NCBI RefSeq assembly: GCF_018390515.1
Contig: NZ_JAHBBK010000002.1
Location: 186,001-250,000 of the forward strand
Direction of reading: 5' to 3'
Source: Mucilaginibacter sp. Bleaf8
GTDB taxonomy: Bacteria; Bacteroidota; Bacteroidia; Sphingobacteriales; Sphingobacteriaceae
Length of the DNA stretch: 64,000 bases
The stretch's first letter is position 1, and each line of letters opens with the position of its first letter. The notes below the pieces were generated by a model. That model saw nothing but the letters and a program-made list of their open reading frames with translations. It made no database searches and was not told where the DNA came from. Below are positions 18,610-28,100 of this stretch, in pieces. The translations under genes and the position numbers were made by a program.

Positions 18610-19713
18610 ATGAATAAGAAATTACTGACACTACTACTATTACTACCCTTCCAATTACTGTTTGCGCAATCTAAAACCCTCAAGGATTTTCCAAGTGGGT
18701 ATGAGCCGGAAGTAGTTGGCAAACGTTTGGCTAACCGTTTCGTTGAGGGTAAACATGCGCTGCATATGGGCAAGTGGATTGGCTACCCGGAAGTTTTTAA
18801 CTGGATGGGTGCTTTAAAGTTTGCGTCACTTACTAAAGATCAGGAATTGATAAACAAGCTACAGGCAAGGTTTGAGCCATTATTCACAACGGAAAAACAG
18901 CTTTTGCCTATCATGAATCATGTGGATGTTAACATGTTCGGAAGCTTGCCTTTTGAACTTTATAAGGTAACTAAAGACAAGCGCTATCTGGATGTTGCCC
19001 TGCCTTATGCAGAAACGCAATGGATAGTACCCGAAAATGCAAATGCAACCGAAAAAGCCTGGGCCAACAAGGGTTACTCCTGGCAAACCCGCCTATGGAT
19101 TGATGATATGTACATGATAACCATCGTACAAACGCAGGCTTACAGAATTACAGGCGATAAAAAGTACATAGACCGTGCAGCAAAAGAGATGGTTCTTTAT
19201 CTGGATTCACTGCAAAAGCCTAATGGTTTATTTTATCATGCTCCCGATGCGCCATTTTATTGGGGGCGCGGTAACGGGTGGATGGCCGCAGGAATGACTG
19301 AATTGCTTAAAGAGCTTCCCAAAAACAACCAATACCGCCCCCGTATATTAAAAGGTTATCAAGCAATGATGAAAAGCCTCAAAAACTTCCAGACAAAAAG
19401 TGGTATGTGGAACCAGTTAATAGATGAGCCGGGCTTTTGGGCAGAAACCTCAGGAACTGCCATGTTTACCTTTGCCATGATTTCGGGAGTAAAGGCGGGA
19501 TGGTTAAATGAAAAAGAATACGGGCCAGTTGCACGGAAAGCCTGGATGGCTATGGTTCCATACATCAATGAGGATGGAAATGTAACCGAGGTTTGTGTTG
19601 GAACGAATAAAAAGAATGATAAACAATATTATTACGATCGTCCAAGACACACCGGAGATTACCATGGACAGGCTCCGTATTTATGGTGTACGGTAGCTTT
19701 ACTTGAAAAATAA
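18610..19713 (+). CDS. GH105 unsaturated glycuronyl hydrolase
   Basis: Exported glycoside hydrolase of the GH88/GH105 fold, 367 aa, with a Sec signal (MNKKLLTLLLLLPFQLLFAQ). Family members remove the delta-4,5-unsaturated uronic acid left by polysaccharide lyases, chiefly from rhamnogalacturonan I (YteR, YesR) or other uronans. The (alpha/alpha)6-barrel motifs WQTRLWIDDMYM (D165/D166, the expected acid/base region), FYHAPDAPFYWGRGNGWM and WNQLIDEPGFWAETSGTAM are clear, and the C-terminal HTGDYHGQAPYLW is typical. It follows SusD by 119 bp in the same direction. The uronan preference is inference. No lyase gene is visible in the window. Confidence 0.9.
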   Translation: MNKKLLTLLLLLPFQLLFAQSKTLKDFPSGYEPEVVGKRLANRFVEGKHALHMGKWIGYPEVFNWMGALKFASLTKDQELINKLQARFEPLFTTEKQLLPIMNHVDVNMFGSLPFELYKVTKDKRYLDVALPYAETQWIVPENANATEKAWANKGYSWQTRLWIDDMYMITIVQTQAYRITGDKKYIDRAAKEMVLYLDSLQKPNGLFYHAPDAPFYWGRGNGWMAAGMTELLKELPKNNQYRPRILKGYQAMMKSLKNFQTKSGMWNQLIDEPGFWAETSGTAMFTFAMISGVKAGWLNEKEYGPVARKAWMAMVPYINEDGNVTEVCVGTNKKNDKQYYYDRPRHTGDYHGQAPYLWCTVALLEK

Positions 19714-19748
19714 CCCTACAAGATAGTTAAGCCGAAAACATCCTTAAT

Positions 19749-19781
19749 ACTTTGAGCACGGATTTGTTCCGCGCTCAAAGT
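19749..19781 (+). terminator. Hairpin after GH105
   Basis: ACTTTGAGC (19749-19757) pairs with GCTCAAAGT (19773-19781), with an inner CGG/CCG pair and a 7-nt loop. There is no strong T tract after it, so termination here is plausible but not certain. Confidence 0.4.
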
Positions 19782-19957
19782 TATCTAAGCTTTACAAGCC
19801 CATCTGCATTTACGTCAACTACCTTACCTCCCCCTCAAATAAATAAAGCATAAGAAGCATACCCCTTTTATATGAGCTATTGCTTGCCTTATGTTTCCTG
19901 TAATGATAGGCTTTGCCTGTAGAACTCGCTGCATTTGAAGTAAACCGTTACAAAAAA

Positions 19958-19985
19958 CTGTTCATTTTTTTGTGGATTCGTCTCA
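19958..19985 (-). promoter_or_regulatory. 28-bp locus motif, copy 2 (reverse orientation)
   Basis: On the minus strand it differs from copy 1 (12939-12966) at one position (AAATGAACAG instead of AGATGAACAG). The sequence beyond it also resembles that beyond copy 1 (TAACGGTTTACTT versus TAACCGTTTACTT). It lies about 200 bp before the oxidoreductase operon but faces away from it. Confidence 0.58.
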
Positions 19986-20182
19986 TAATTCAAACGATTG
20001 ATTTCTGCTGTTGATTTTAATTAACTGATAATGTGGTGTTTTGCTGGCTTGCAGAGGGGTATGGGCGTGAGATGTTTGAAGTAAGATAGTACATCTACAA
20101 GATTTATCACCGATATTTGAGAATAGCCGGCTTATAGCCGTGAATCGCCAATTATCCTTACTGTTCAAATTAAACTTAAATA

Positions 20183-21541
20183 ATGATGGAGAATACCCGT
20201 CGTCAATTCATCAGGCAGGCATCTATAGCCGGGGCCGGCGTATTGCTTAGTAAAACGAGCTGGAGCGCCAAAAGTTATAAACGCATTATTGGTGCCAATG
20301 ACCGGGTACGCGTTGGCGTAGTGGGGTTTTCCGACCGCCACCGGTCCTCGCACATGCCATGTTTCCTGAATCATTACAAAGAGCTTAACTTCGAGATTGT
20401 AGCTGTATCCGACATCTGGAAAAAGCGACGAGAAGAAGGGGCCGCGCTATGGAAGGATAAGATGCAGCATGATGTAAAGGCATTTCGGAATAACGATGAA
20501 CTATACAGCAGTAAAACGGTCGATGCTGTATTTATCGGGACAGCCGACTTTCAACACGCCCTGCATACTATTGAAGCTGTAAAAGCCGGTTGTGATGCTT
20601 ACGTTGAGAAGCCTTTTGCTGAAACCATGGATGACAATAAAGCAGCCCTGAAAGCAGTAAAGGAAACCGGTAAAATTGTGCAAATAGGTTCACAGCGCCG
20701 CAGTGGTGCCAATTACCATGCAGCTAACGACTTTATTAAATCCGGTAAATTTGGACCTATAACCATGGTGGAGCTTACCTGGAATGTAAATCAGCCCGGC
20801 CGCTGGCGCCGTCCGGAGCTTCTGCCGCAATTAAAAGAGCAGGATACCGACTGGAAACGCTTTTTAATGAATCGCCCGTTTGAAAAATTCGATCCGCGCA
20901 TCTATCTCGAATACCGCTTGTTTTGGCCTTACTCGTCTGGCTTGCCCGGGCAATGGATGAGCCATCAGATAGACACAGTGCATTGGTTCACCGGCTTAAA
21001 ACATCCACGCAGTGTGGTAGCCAACGGGGGAATTTACCAGTGGAAAGATGGCAGACGTAATTGGGATACCATTATGGCGGCTTTTGATTACGGGCCGCAG
21101 GATGACCTTACCAAAGGCTTTCAGGTAACCTTCGGGTCTCGCATGCACAACGGCGATGAGCATCCGGCAGAAATTTACTACTCAAACGGTGGCGAACTTA
21201 ATCTAATTACCAACAAAATTTCGCCCAAAGGCGGACTGACCCAAAAAGCCGCGGCAGCAATGAATATGGAAGCGAATTTGTTACCGGAAGTAAGCTTAGA
21301 TAATTCAGAACAGGTGGTAGCCTCGGCCAATACCGGTGGTGATAGCCTCACTTCTAACCACATACGTAATTGGATGGAATGCGTACGCAGCCGCAAGCAG
21401 CCAAATGCCCCGGTTGAAGCGGGTTACAGCCACAGCATTGCCAACATCATGACAACGGCAGCGGCGCATACCGGGTCTAAAGCAACCTTTGATGAGAAAA
21501 CCCAGGAGGTTATGGTGAACAATAAAGTCTTCAAATACTAA
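20183..21541 (+). CDS. Exported Gfo/Idh/MocA-family oxidoreductase
   Basis: NAD(P)-dependent sugar oxidoreductase family, 452 aa, with a twin-arginine signal (NTRRQFIRQASIAGAGVLL), so it is probably folded with cofactor before export. The Rossmann region reads VRVGVVGFSDRHRSSHM; the usual GxGxxG loop is changed after the first two glycines. The conserved YVEKPFAE (Lys of the EKP motif) follows. The C-terminal half contains GGIYQWKDGRRNWDT and a substrate-side beta sheet. ATG codons at 20183 and 20186 are both possible. It heads a tight four-gene set with DUF6807, a TIM barrel and DUF1080 proteins. Family members in such sets oxidise sugars at C3; that role here is inference. Confidence 0.9.
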   Translation: MMENTRRQFIRQASIAGAGVLLSKTSWSAKSYKRIIGANDRVRVGVVGFSDRHRSSHMPCFLNHYKELNFEIVAVSDIWKKRREEGAALWKDKMQHDVKAFRNNDELYSSKTVDAVFIGTADFQHALHTIEAVKAGCDAYVEKPFAETMDDNKAALKAVKETGKIVQIGSQRRSGANYHAANDFIKSGKFGPITMVELTWNVNQPGRWRRPELLPQLKEQDTDWKRFLMNRPFEKFDPRIYLEYRLFWPYSSGLPGQWMSHQIDTVHWFTGLKHPRSVVANGGIYQWKDGRRNWDTIMAAFDYGPQDDLTKGFQVTFGSRMHNGDEHPAEIYYSNGGELNLITNKISPKGGLTQKAAAAMNMEANLLPEVSLDNSEQVVASANTGGDSLTSNHIRNWMECVRSRKQPNAPVEAGYSHSIANIMTTAAAHTGSKATFDEKTQEVMVNNKVFKY

Positions 21542-21546
21542 TTACC

Positions 21547-22617
21547 ATGCTCCCAGCCGAAAACGTAACCTGCTTAGTCTTCATGATGTTCTGTTCGTCA
21601 TTTGCAGCTATCGCTCAGGATGAAGCAGTTGACATTAAACGGTACGATAAGGAACAAAAAGTAGAGGTGCTGATAGGCGGTAAACCGTTTACCACTTTTA
21701 TGTATCCTGATTCTTTAGAGAAACCCGTTTTGTACCCTTTACGGACAGCAGGAGGAAAGGTGGTCACACGTGGATTTCCGCTTGATCCAAGGCCGGGAGA
21801 TCCTACTGATCATCCCCATCATATCGGGCTGTGGTTTAACTTCGAAAACGTAAACGGTTTAGACTTCTGGAACAACTCATATGCAATTCCTGCGGCCAAA
21901 AAGAGCCATTATGGCTGGATCAGAACCAAAAATATAAAAGAAGTAAGAAGCGGTAAAAGTGGAGTACTGGCCTATACTGCCGACTGGACGGACCAGGCGG
22001 GGCATGTGATCTTAACAGAAACCACGCGCTTTGTATTCAGCGGAAGCAAAACCACCCGGCAAATAGACCGCATTACTACATTAAAAGCTGTGCAGGTTGC
22101 GCTATTTAAGGATGCAAAAGATGGCCTGCTGGGGTTGCGCCTGGCACATGAACTGCAAATGCCTACTCAAAAGGATGAAAGCTTTAGCGATAGCAAAGGC
22201 ATCGTCACGGTTGTAAAAGGAGGTTCGGATCAGGTGCCGACAGGTAATTATATAACCAGTGAGGGTAAAACGGGCAACGACGCTTGGAGCAGCCGCGCTG
22301 TATGGTGTAACGCATTCGGCAAAATAGGTGCCGACTCGGTGAGCGTAACTATCATTGATCATCCGGATAACCCAAGTTATCCTACTTTTTGGCATGCCCG
22401 AGGATATGGTCTGTTTGCAGCGAACCCATTAGGGGAGCAGATTTTTACCAATGGCCTGTCCGCTAAAAATTTAAAATTAGAAAAAGGAAAATCAGTTACG
22501 TTCAAATTCAGGATACTCATCAATCAAGGCACGCAAACGCCCTCAAAACAACTGTTGAATGCTTCAGCCAAGAGCTTTGCGGGGATGTATCTCTCCAACG
22601 AACAAAAATCGAAATGA
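21547..22617 (+). CDS. DUF6807 (PmoA-like) exported protein
   Basis: 356 aa with an N-terminal signal (TCLVFMMFCSSFAAIAQ). The body matches the DUF6807 family, formerly listed as PmoA-like although no link to methane oxidation is expected. The signature DHPHHIGLWFNFENVNGLDFW lies near residues 80-100, and YPTFWHARGYGLFAANPLG near the C-terminus. A histidine-rich surface (DHPHH) is conserved and could bind metal or sugar. It starts 5 bp after the oxidoreductase stop. The family often sits with Gfo/Idh/MocA and DUF1080 genes in Bacteroidota and Planctomycetota carbohydrate loci. The biochemical function is not established to my knowledge. Confidence 0.85.
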   Translation: MLPAENVTCLVFMMFCSSFAAIAQDEAVDIKRYDKEQKVEVLIGGKPFTTFMYPDSLEKPVLYPLRTAGGKVVTRGFPLDPRPGDPTDHPHHIGLWFNFENVNGLDFWNNSYAIPAAKKSHYGWIRTKNIKEVRSGKSGVLAYTADWTDQAGHVILTETTRFVFSGSKTTRQIDRITTLKAVQVALFKDAKDGLLGLRLAHELQMPTQKDESFSDSKGIVTVVKGGSDQVPTGNYITSEGKTGNDAWSSRAVWCNAFGKIGADSVSVTIIDHPDNPSYPTFWHARGYGLFAANPLGEQIFTNGLSAKNLKLEKGKSVTFKFRILINQGTQTPSKQLLNASAKSFAGMYLSNEQKSK

Positions 22618-22630
22618 TTTCCAAACCGAT

Positions 22631-23509
22631 ATGAAATTTTCAATAGTAAAAGCTACAGTTCTTACAGCTGCTCTGTTGGCGGTTACCTTGCCCATATATA
22701 AATTAAAAGCGCAAAGTAAAAAGCTGTTGTTTCCAGAGGCACCGGGTATCGAATCGTATACTTTCCGGTCAAACTTCACCAAGGACGTACCTGCAACTTT
22801 AGATATAATTCGCAATCTTGGAATTAAAGATATAGAATTCTCCAAGCTATACGGACTGGAACAGGAAGCGCTTCGTAAGATGCTGGATGAACGGGGCTTA
22901 AAATGCTCTGTATTTGGCACCGGGTGGAACGATGTTATCAACAAAACTACCGAAGTTGCAGTCGCTGCCAAAGCTTTGGGCGCACAGTACATCCATTTAG
23001 GGAGCATTCCGCATAAAGGCCCGGCTTTAACACCGGGCGACGCCCAAAATGCCGTTGCTGAGTTTAACCGCGTTGGAAAGCTGTTGAAAACGGAATATGG
23101 ACTTGAATTGCTATACCATAACCACGGTGATGAATTTGCTCCGTATGAAAATGGAACGTTATATGACTACATGGTCCAGAACACTAATCCCGAATACGTA
23201 AGCTTTGAACTGGACATTCTTTGGGCTTACTTGCCAGGCATGGATCCTGCAAGGTTAATTAATACTTATCCCCAACGTTATAAGGCATTGCATTTGAAAG
23301 ACCTGAAGAAAGATGTTGCCCGAAATACATCGGGAAAAACTGATCATGATAATAACGTTGTGTTAGGAGCCGGACAAATTGATATTCCTGCAGTAATCAA
23401 GGCAGCCCGCCAGGCCGGGATACAGCATTATTACCTGGAAGATGAGAGCAGTTTGGCATTAGAACAAGTGCCCTTAAGTATCCAATACCTTAAAAATCTG
23501 AAAAAATAA
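22631..23509 (+). CDS. Exported AP-endonuclease-type TIM-barrel sugar isomerase/epimerase-like protein
   Basis: 292 aa, Sec signal at the N-terminus (FSIVKATVLTAALLAVTLPI), then a xylose-isomerase-like TIM barrel. Conserved segments are GIESYTFRSNF, LLYHNHGDEF, VSFELDILWAYLPG, YKALHLKDLKK and HYYLEDESS; the acidic and His residues in these would form the divalent-metal site. I start at the ATG at 22631 because the signal peptide begins there; the longer frame overlaps the previous gene with no family resemblance. It lies 13 bp after DUF6807. Relatives isomerise, epimerise or eliminate keto-sugars, including 3-keto-glycosides. The actual reaction is unknown. Confidence 0.87.
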   Translation: MKFSIVKATVLTAALLAVTLPIYKLKAQSKKLLFPEAPGIESYTFRSNFTKDVPATLDIIRNLGIKDIEFSKLYGLEQEALRKMLDERGLKCSVFGTGWNDVINKTTEVAVAAKALGAQYIHLGSIPHKGPALTPGDAQNAVAEFNRVGKLLKTEYGLELLYHNHGDEFAPYENGTLYDYMVQNTNPEYVSFELDILWAYLPGMDPARLINTYPQRYKALHLKDLKKDVARNTSGKTDHDNNVVLGAGQIDIPAVIKAARQAGIQHYYLEDESSLALEQVPLSIQYLKNLKK

Positions 23510-23516
23510 CACACAT

Positions 23517-24269
23517 ATGAAATTTATAAACTACCGTAAAACATTAAAATGTGCTGCGCTTTTTATGCTACTTGGCTTTACAGCATCGGCACAACTGAAC
23601 ACACTTACACCTGCTGAAAAAAAAGCCGGATGGAAGTTGCTATTTGATGGAAAGAGCAGCAAAGGCTGGCGCAGTGCTAATGCTGATACGTTTCCAACGG
23701 CTGCAAACGGCTGGATAATTAAAGATGGTACATTAACAATTCAGGCTGCTAACGGAGCGGAATCTAAAAACGTTGGCGACATTGTTACAACCGGCGAATA
23801 TGGGGCATTTGAGCTGAGCTTTGACTTTAAGCTTACCCGCGGTGCTAACAGCGGCGTAAAATACTTTGTTACACTTCAAGAAAAATCAGGCGCGTCGGCA
23901 ATTGGCCTGGAGTACCAGATTCTTGATGATGATGTTCATCCGGATGCAAAACTGGGCCGCGACGGAAACCGCACGTTGGCATCGCTGTATGATTTAAAGA
24001 CCTCAACAAAAGCGGGTGCAGTTAAGCCCATTGGCGAATGGAACACAGGTAAAATTATAATTTACCCCAACAATCACGTTGAGCATTGGCTAAACGGCGT
24101 TAAAGTTTTGGAGTATGAACGCAAATCGCCGGAATATCGCGAGCTGGTAAAATTAAGCAAGCACAAGGTTTGGAAAGATTTTGGCGAAGCCGATAAAGGT
24201 CACATCTTATTACAGGATCACGGTAACGAGGTAAGTTACCGGAATATAAAGATCAGGGAATTAAAGTAA
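23517..24269 (+). CDS. DUF1080 (3-keto-disaccharide hydrolase domain) exported protein
   Basis: 250 aa with a Sec signal (cleavage near TASAQ). The single beta-sandwich domain shows the family pattern WKLLFDGKSSKGWRS, GEYGAFELSFDFKLTRGANSG, GLEYQILDDDVHPD and HVEHWLNGVKVLEYE. The domain is annotated as 3-keto-disaccharide hydrolase and occurs in pathways that cleave glycosidic bonds after C3 oxidation. It starts 7 bp after the TIM-barrel gene and ends the four-gene set; a strong terminator follows. Together with the oxidoreductase it suggests a periplasmic keto-sugar route, which is inference from family and neighbourhood. Confidence 0.9.
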   Translation: MKFINYRKTLKCAALFMLLGFTASAQLNTLTPAEKKAGWKLLFDGKSSKGWRSANADTFPTAANGWIIKDGTLTIQAANGAESKNVGDIVTTGEYGAFELSFDFKLTRGANSGVKYFVTLQEKSGASAIGLEYQILDDDVHPDAKLGRDGNRTLASLYDLKTSTKAGAVKPIGEWNTGKIIIYPNNHVEHWLNGVKVLEYERKSPEYRELVKLSKHKVWKDFGEADKGHILLQDHGNEVSYRNIKIRELK

Positions 24270-24290
24270 CAGGCAATTGCCGGATTGACG

Positions 24291-24335
24291 AGCGGTAATA
24301 GTTAACGCCACAAGCTGCAACTATTACCGCTTTTT
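24291..24335 (+). terminator. Terminator of the oxidoreductase-DUF1080 operon
   Basis: A perfect 13-bp stem (AGCGGTAATAGTT, 24291-24303, with 24319-24331), a 15-nt loop and TTTTT. It lies between converging operons and may serve both. Confidence 0.8.
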
Positions 24336-24341
24336 AGCACG

Positions 24342-25115
24342 CTACTGCCTGGCTTCTCTCGGCAAAGAATTGAAATATTCCATTGGTGTAACTTTGAAAT
24401 ATTTCTGAAACTTTCGTGTCAAAAGACTTTGTGAGCTGTATCCTACAGCCTTGGATATTTCAAACAAACTGTACTGATCTTCGGCTATAAGGCTGGTTGC
24501 TTTCTTAAGCCGCGTTAAGTCAATTAACCCTTTGGGAGAAAGTGATGAAAGCGACTTGATTTTACGGTAGAAGGTAGGTCGGCTCATAATCATATGATCC
24601 GATAACTTCTCGACATCCAGATTGGGGTCTTTCATGTTCTTGCGGATGTACTCGTCTAATTTTTTCAGAAAAGCTTCGTCCGTTTTCGAATGCGCCATAA
24701 CCCTGATGTCTTCAAAAGGAGAACCGGAAAAATGTTCTTTGACCTTTTTCCGGTTTCGCAACAAATTAGCTATCTGATGTTGTAGCAATTCGGGTGAAAA
24801 CGGCTTTTGAACGTAGGCATCAGCACCTGCTTCCAAGCCCTCAATATGGGCGCTGTACGTATTTTTTGACGTTAACAGAATAATGGGAATGTGACAGAAA
24901 TCCACGTTGGATTTCAATTGGTTGCACAGCTCGAAGCCATCAATACCCGGCATCATGATATCCGATATAATAAGGTGAACCATCTCTTTCGCAAGAATGG
25001 CCTGCGCTTTTTCGCCATCAGTTGCCAGGTGCAAGGTGTAACTGTCAGTCAATACTTCAGATAAAAATTCTAAAATTTCTTCGTTGTCGTCAACTATCAA
25101 GATGCTATCGTTCAT
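24342..25115 (-). CDS. Response regulator with AraC-type HTH output domain
   Basis: 257 aa: receiver domain (about 4-120; acidic pair D9-D10, phospho-acceptor D52 in SDIMMPG, switch Lys in VQKPFSPE), then an AraC-type double helix-turn-helix (about 155-255; LSDHMIMSRPTFYRKIKS, YSSQSLLTRKFQKYFKVTPMEYF). In most Bacteroidota polysaccharide loci these domains are fused to the sensor kinase. Here they form a separate gene whose ATG (25115) overlaps the kinase stop in an ATGA arrangement, so translation is probably coupled. A longer TTG start at 25136 is less likely. The likely targets are the SusC and GH43 promoters, which carry the shared 28-bp motif. Confidence 0.92.
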   Translation of the reverse strand: MNDSILIVDDNEEILEFLSEVLTDSYTLHLATDGEKAQAILAKEMVHLIISDIMMPGIDGFELCNQLKSNVDFCHIPIILLTSKNTYSAHIEGLEAGADAYVQKPFSPELLQHQIANLLRNRKKVKEHFSGSPFEDIRVMAHSKTDEAFLKKLDEYIRKNMKDPNLDVEKLSDHMIMSRPTFYRKIKSLSSLSPKGLIDLTRLKKATSLIAEDQYSLFEISKAVGYSSQSLLTRKFQKYFKVTPMEYFNSLPREARQ

Positions 25116-28100
25116 ACTTGTTTCATTTTTTTCCAAGTGCTTAAATTAAATTCAAACTGCTGATGAATAGGGAGGCTCAATTCGAAAACGGTTATCTGGG
25201 GGCTATTTTCAAGCAGTTGCAGGCGGCCATTGTGCAGCTCTGCCAGTGATTTAGCAAGAGAAAGCCCGATGCCTGTACCGGGTTTGTTTGTGCCCTTTAG
25301 CCGGTAAAACGGTTCAAATATTTTTTCACGGTATTCGTCTGGTATCAAATCTCCGTCGTTTTCGAACCAAACGCTAAAGTTTTCATCCGACGCATCTGCC
25401 GCCAGATACAAACATACCGTTGCCTTTGTGGCGGCATATTTGATTGCATTGGAGATAAGGTTGCTGAAAATCTTAATTAATGCTTCCCTATCAACAAACG
25501 CGTTGAGATGGGCCTGAGGGGTATTTAAAACAAGCTGAATATTAGCTTTCTCCACTTCCTTTCTAAAAATGGCGACTTGTTCTTTCAGCAGCAACGTAAT
25601 ATCGGTACTAACGAAGTTGAGCCCAAACTGGTGCATTTCGGTTTTCCTGAAATCTAAAAGTTGAGCTGTTAGTGCAGAGAGCCGCTTGGCATTCTTTTCT
25701 ACCATCAGCAGGTTTTTCTTTATTCCCGGCTGGTCTTCCGTCTTTTTGATGAGCCATTCCACCGGACCGACAATCAATGTTAGCGGCGTTTGTATCTCGT
25801 GAGCAATGTTAGTAAAGAACTCAATTTTAGCCTGATAAATTTCCTTTTCCTTCTCATGTTCAAACAGCCGCAACTTGTTGGTATTTCTGCGCTCGTTGTT
25901 GGCATGGTAACTTCGAACCGCGTAGTAAAGGCTTAAGCCACATACAAGAACATAAAAACAAATGGCCGTACTACTTTTCCAAAATGGGGGCAGAATCCTG
26001 ATGAACAAGCGACGTTCTTTTCCCGTCCAGCTACCGGTATTACTTTCTGCCTGTACCGTAAACGTGTAATCACCGGCAGACAGATCAGTGAAATAAGCCT
26101 TGCGGTTACTATTAAGGTAGGTCCATTCCTTATCAAGGCCCTTCATGCGGTATTTATAACGTGTTACATTGGGCGATGAGTAGTTTAGTGCCGCAAACTC
26201 AATACTAAAGCTGCTTTGATCATGTGCCAGTACAATGGTGTCTGTAAACAGAACTGAGCGCGAAAGAGGCCCGGCTTTTTCATCCGGTGCAATATCTTTG
26301 TTGTTAATCTGAAAGCCGGTAATATAAGTTGGCGGATTTGTTTCCCGTTTAAAAAAGTCGGCCGGGTTAAAGGCGATCATTCCCTTTACCGATCCGAAAT
26401 ACATTTTTCCTTTCCCATCTTTATAAGCCGAACTGTAATTAAACTGGTCGGTAATCAATCCATTGGCTTTAGTGTAGGTTATAATTTTTTCAGTTTTCAG
26501 ATCCAGGCAGGCCAGTCCACGTGTAGTGGTAATCCATAAATGTTTGGCATCGTCTTCCTGTATACTGAATATCACGTTGCTTAACAAGCCATTTTTTACG
26601 GTATATCGCTTAAAGGTCTTTAGGTTTGCATCCAATTTAATGAGTCCGCCTCCTTCAGTTGCAAACCACATCAAATGGTTGCTGTCTTGCAAAATATACC
26701 TCACAGCAAACTCACCGAAGAAATTCGCTTTATTGGTGTTGCCAAAATGTATGTTGTTGGTTTTGCCGGTTTTAGGGTTGTAATAAAAAACCCCTTGAGA
26801 TACGCTGCCTGTCCAGATATTGCCTTTGTCATCTTCGTAAATGTCAAACACATACGAATTATAGGGTATTTGTTTAATCCGGTCGAACGTCTTTTTCTTG
26901 ATGTCGTATTTAAATAGCCCCGATGCGTTATAAGCTGTTCCAACAAGCAGTGTGCTATCACGGGTAAGACACATGCTCAAAATAAAATCGCTTTTATTGT
27001 CATTTCTATTGCCGATATATTTAAAACGGTCAGTTATCTTTTCGGTATTGAGGTCCATGATCTCCATACCGTTGAAGAATGGCCCTATAAACAGTTGATT
27101 CTTCACCGCGATGAGGCCATGAATGTTGTGGTATGATAGATCCTTGCTGCTGCCTGTTACTGTATAATTGGTGAATTTTCCTGTCTTCGGGTTAAGTTTA
27201 TTTAGTCCCGCATCTTCAGTGCCTATCCAGATAGTGCCTTTGTAATCAGAACAGATTTCTCTAACGGCATTGCCGGATATGGAGTTAACGCCGAGCTTCG
27301 GATAAAACTTTTCGAAGCGTGCGTTATCGAGCGAATAATAATTCAACCCACCGAAGAAGGTTCCAATCCACATCCCGTTTTGGTGATCCTTGCAAATTGT
27401 ATAGACTGCGTTATCTGCAATTGAATAGGGGTCGCCGGCACTTTTGCGGATGTTGCGGCTGGTGTTGTTCAAAAAATTATAGATGTAAATGCCTGTCTCG
27501 GTAGCAATCCAAAATTCATGATCGCTGGCGGCTGTTATGTCACGTACAAATATTTCGTCTTTGGCGCTTTTGCTTAACGGTATCGTTTGAACCTGCCCTG
27601 TATGCATGTCGAGGCTTTTTAATCCCAGTTTAAAGCATCCGATTAAAACCTTGCCATTCTCTAACGGTAGTATTTTACTGATTGATTTCTGCTGTTCGGA
27701 AACGCCGTCTGTGATGATCTTTAGGGTTTTTAACGACCTGTTTTGCGTTGAAAAGATTTTGATACTACCATCGCCGGTACCCAGCCAGATTTTCATTTCT
27801 TTATCGATCGCAATACAAAAACCTAATAGCTTCATATCCTCAAGCTTCTTCCGAACCGGATCATACCTGAACAGTTCATAACCTGAAAGAAGCCACAAAT
27901 TGTTTTGAGCATCAATTACCAAACCTCTGATGTAAAACTTAGGAACAATGTCCAGTGGTGTTAAAAGCTCCTTTACGGGATCGTACCTGAATAAACCCTT
28001 GCCGGTGCCTATCCATAACATGCCTTGTCTATCCTCCGTAATGCTCGTGATCTGATTATTACCTATGTAACCCAGCTGATTTGATGGATCTTTTATGGTT

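Larger units (their letters stand above)
19714..20182. other. 469-bp intergenic region between GH105 and the oxidoreductase operon
   Basis: It contains a hairpin (19749-19781) and the inverted copy 2 of the 28-bp locus motif (19958-19985). No open frame with recognisable content was seen. Confidence 0.5.
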
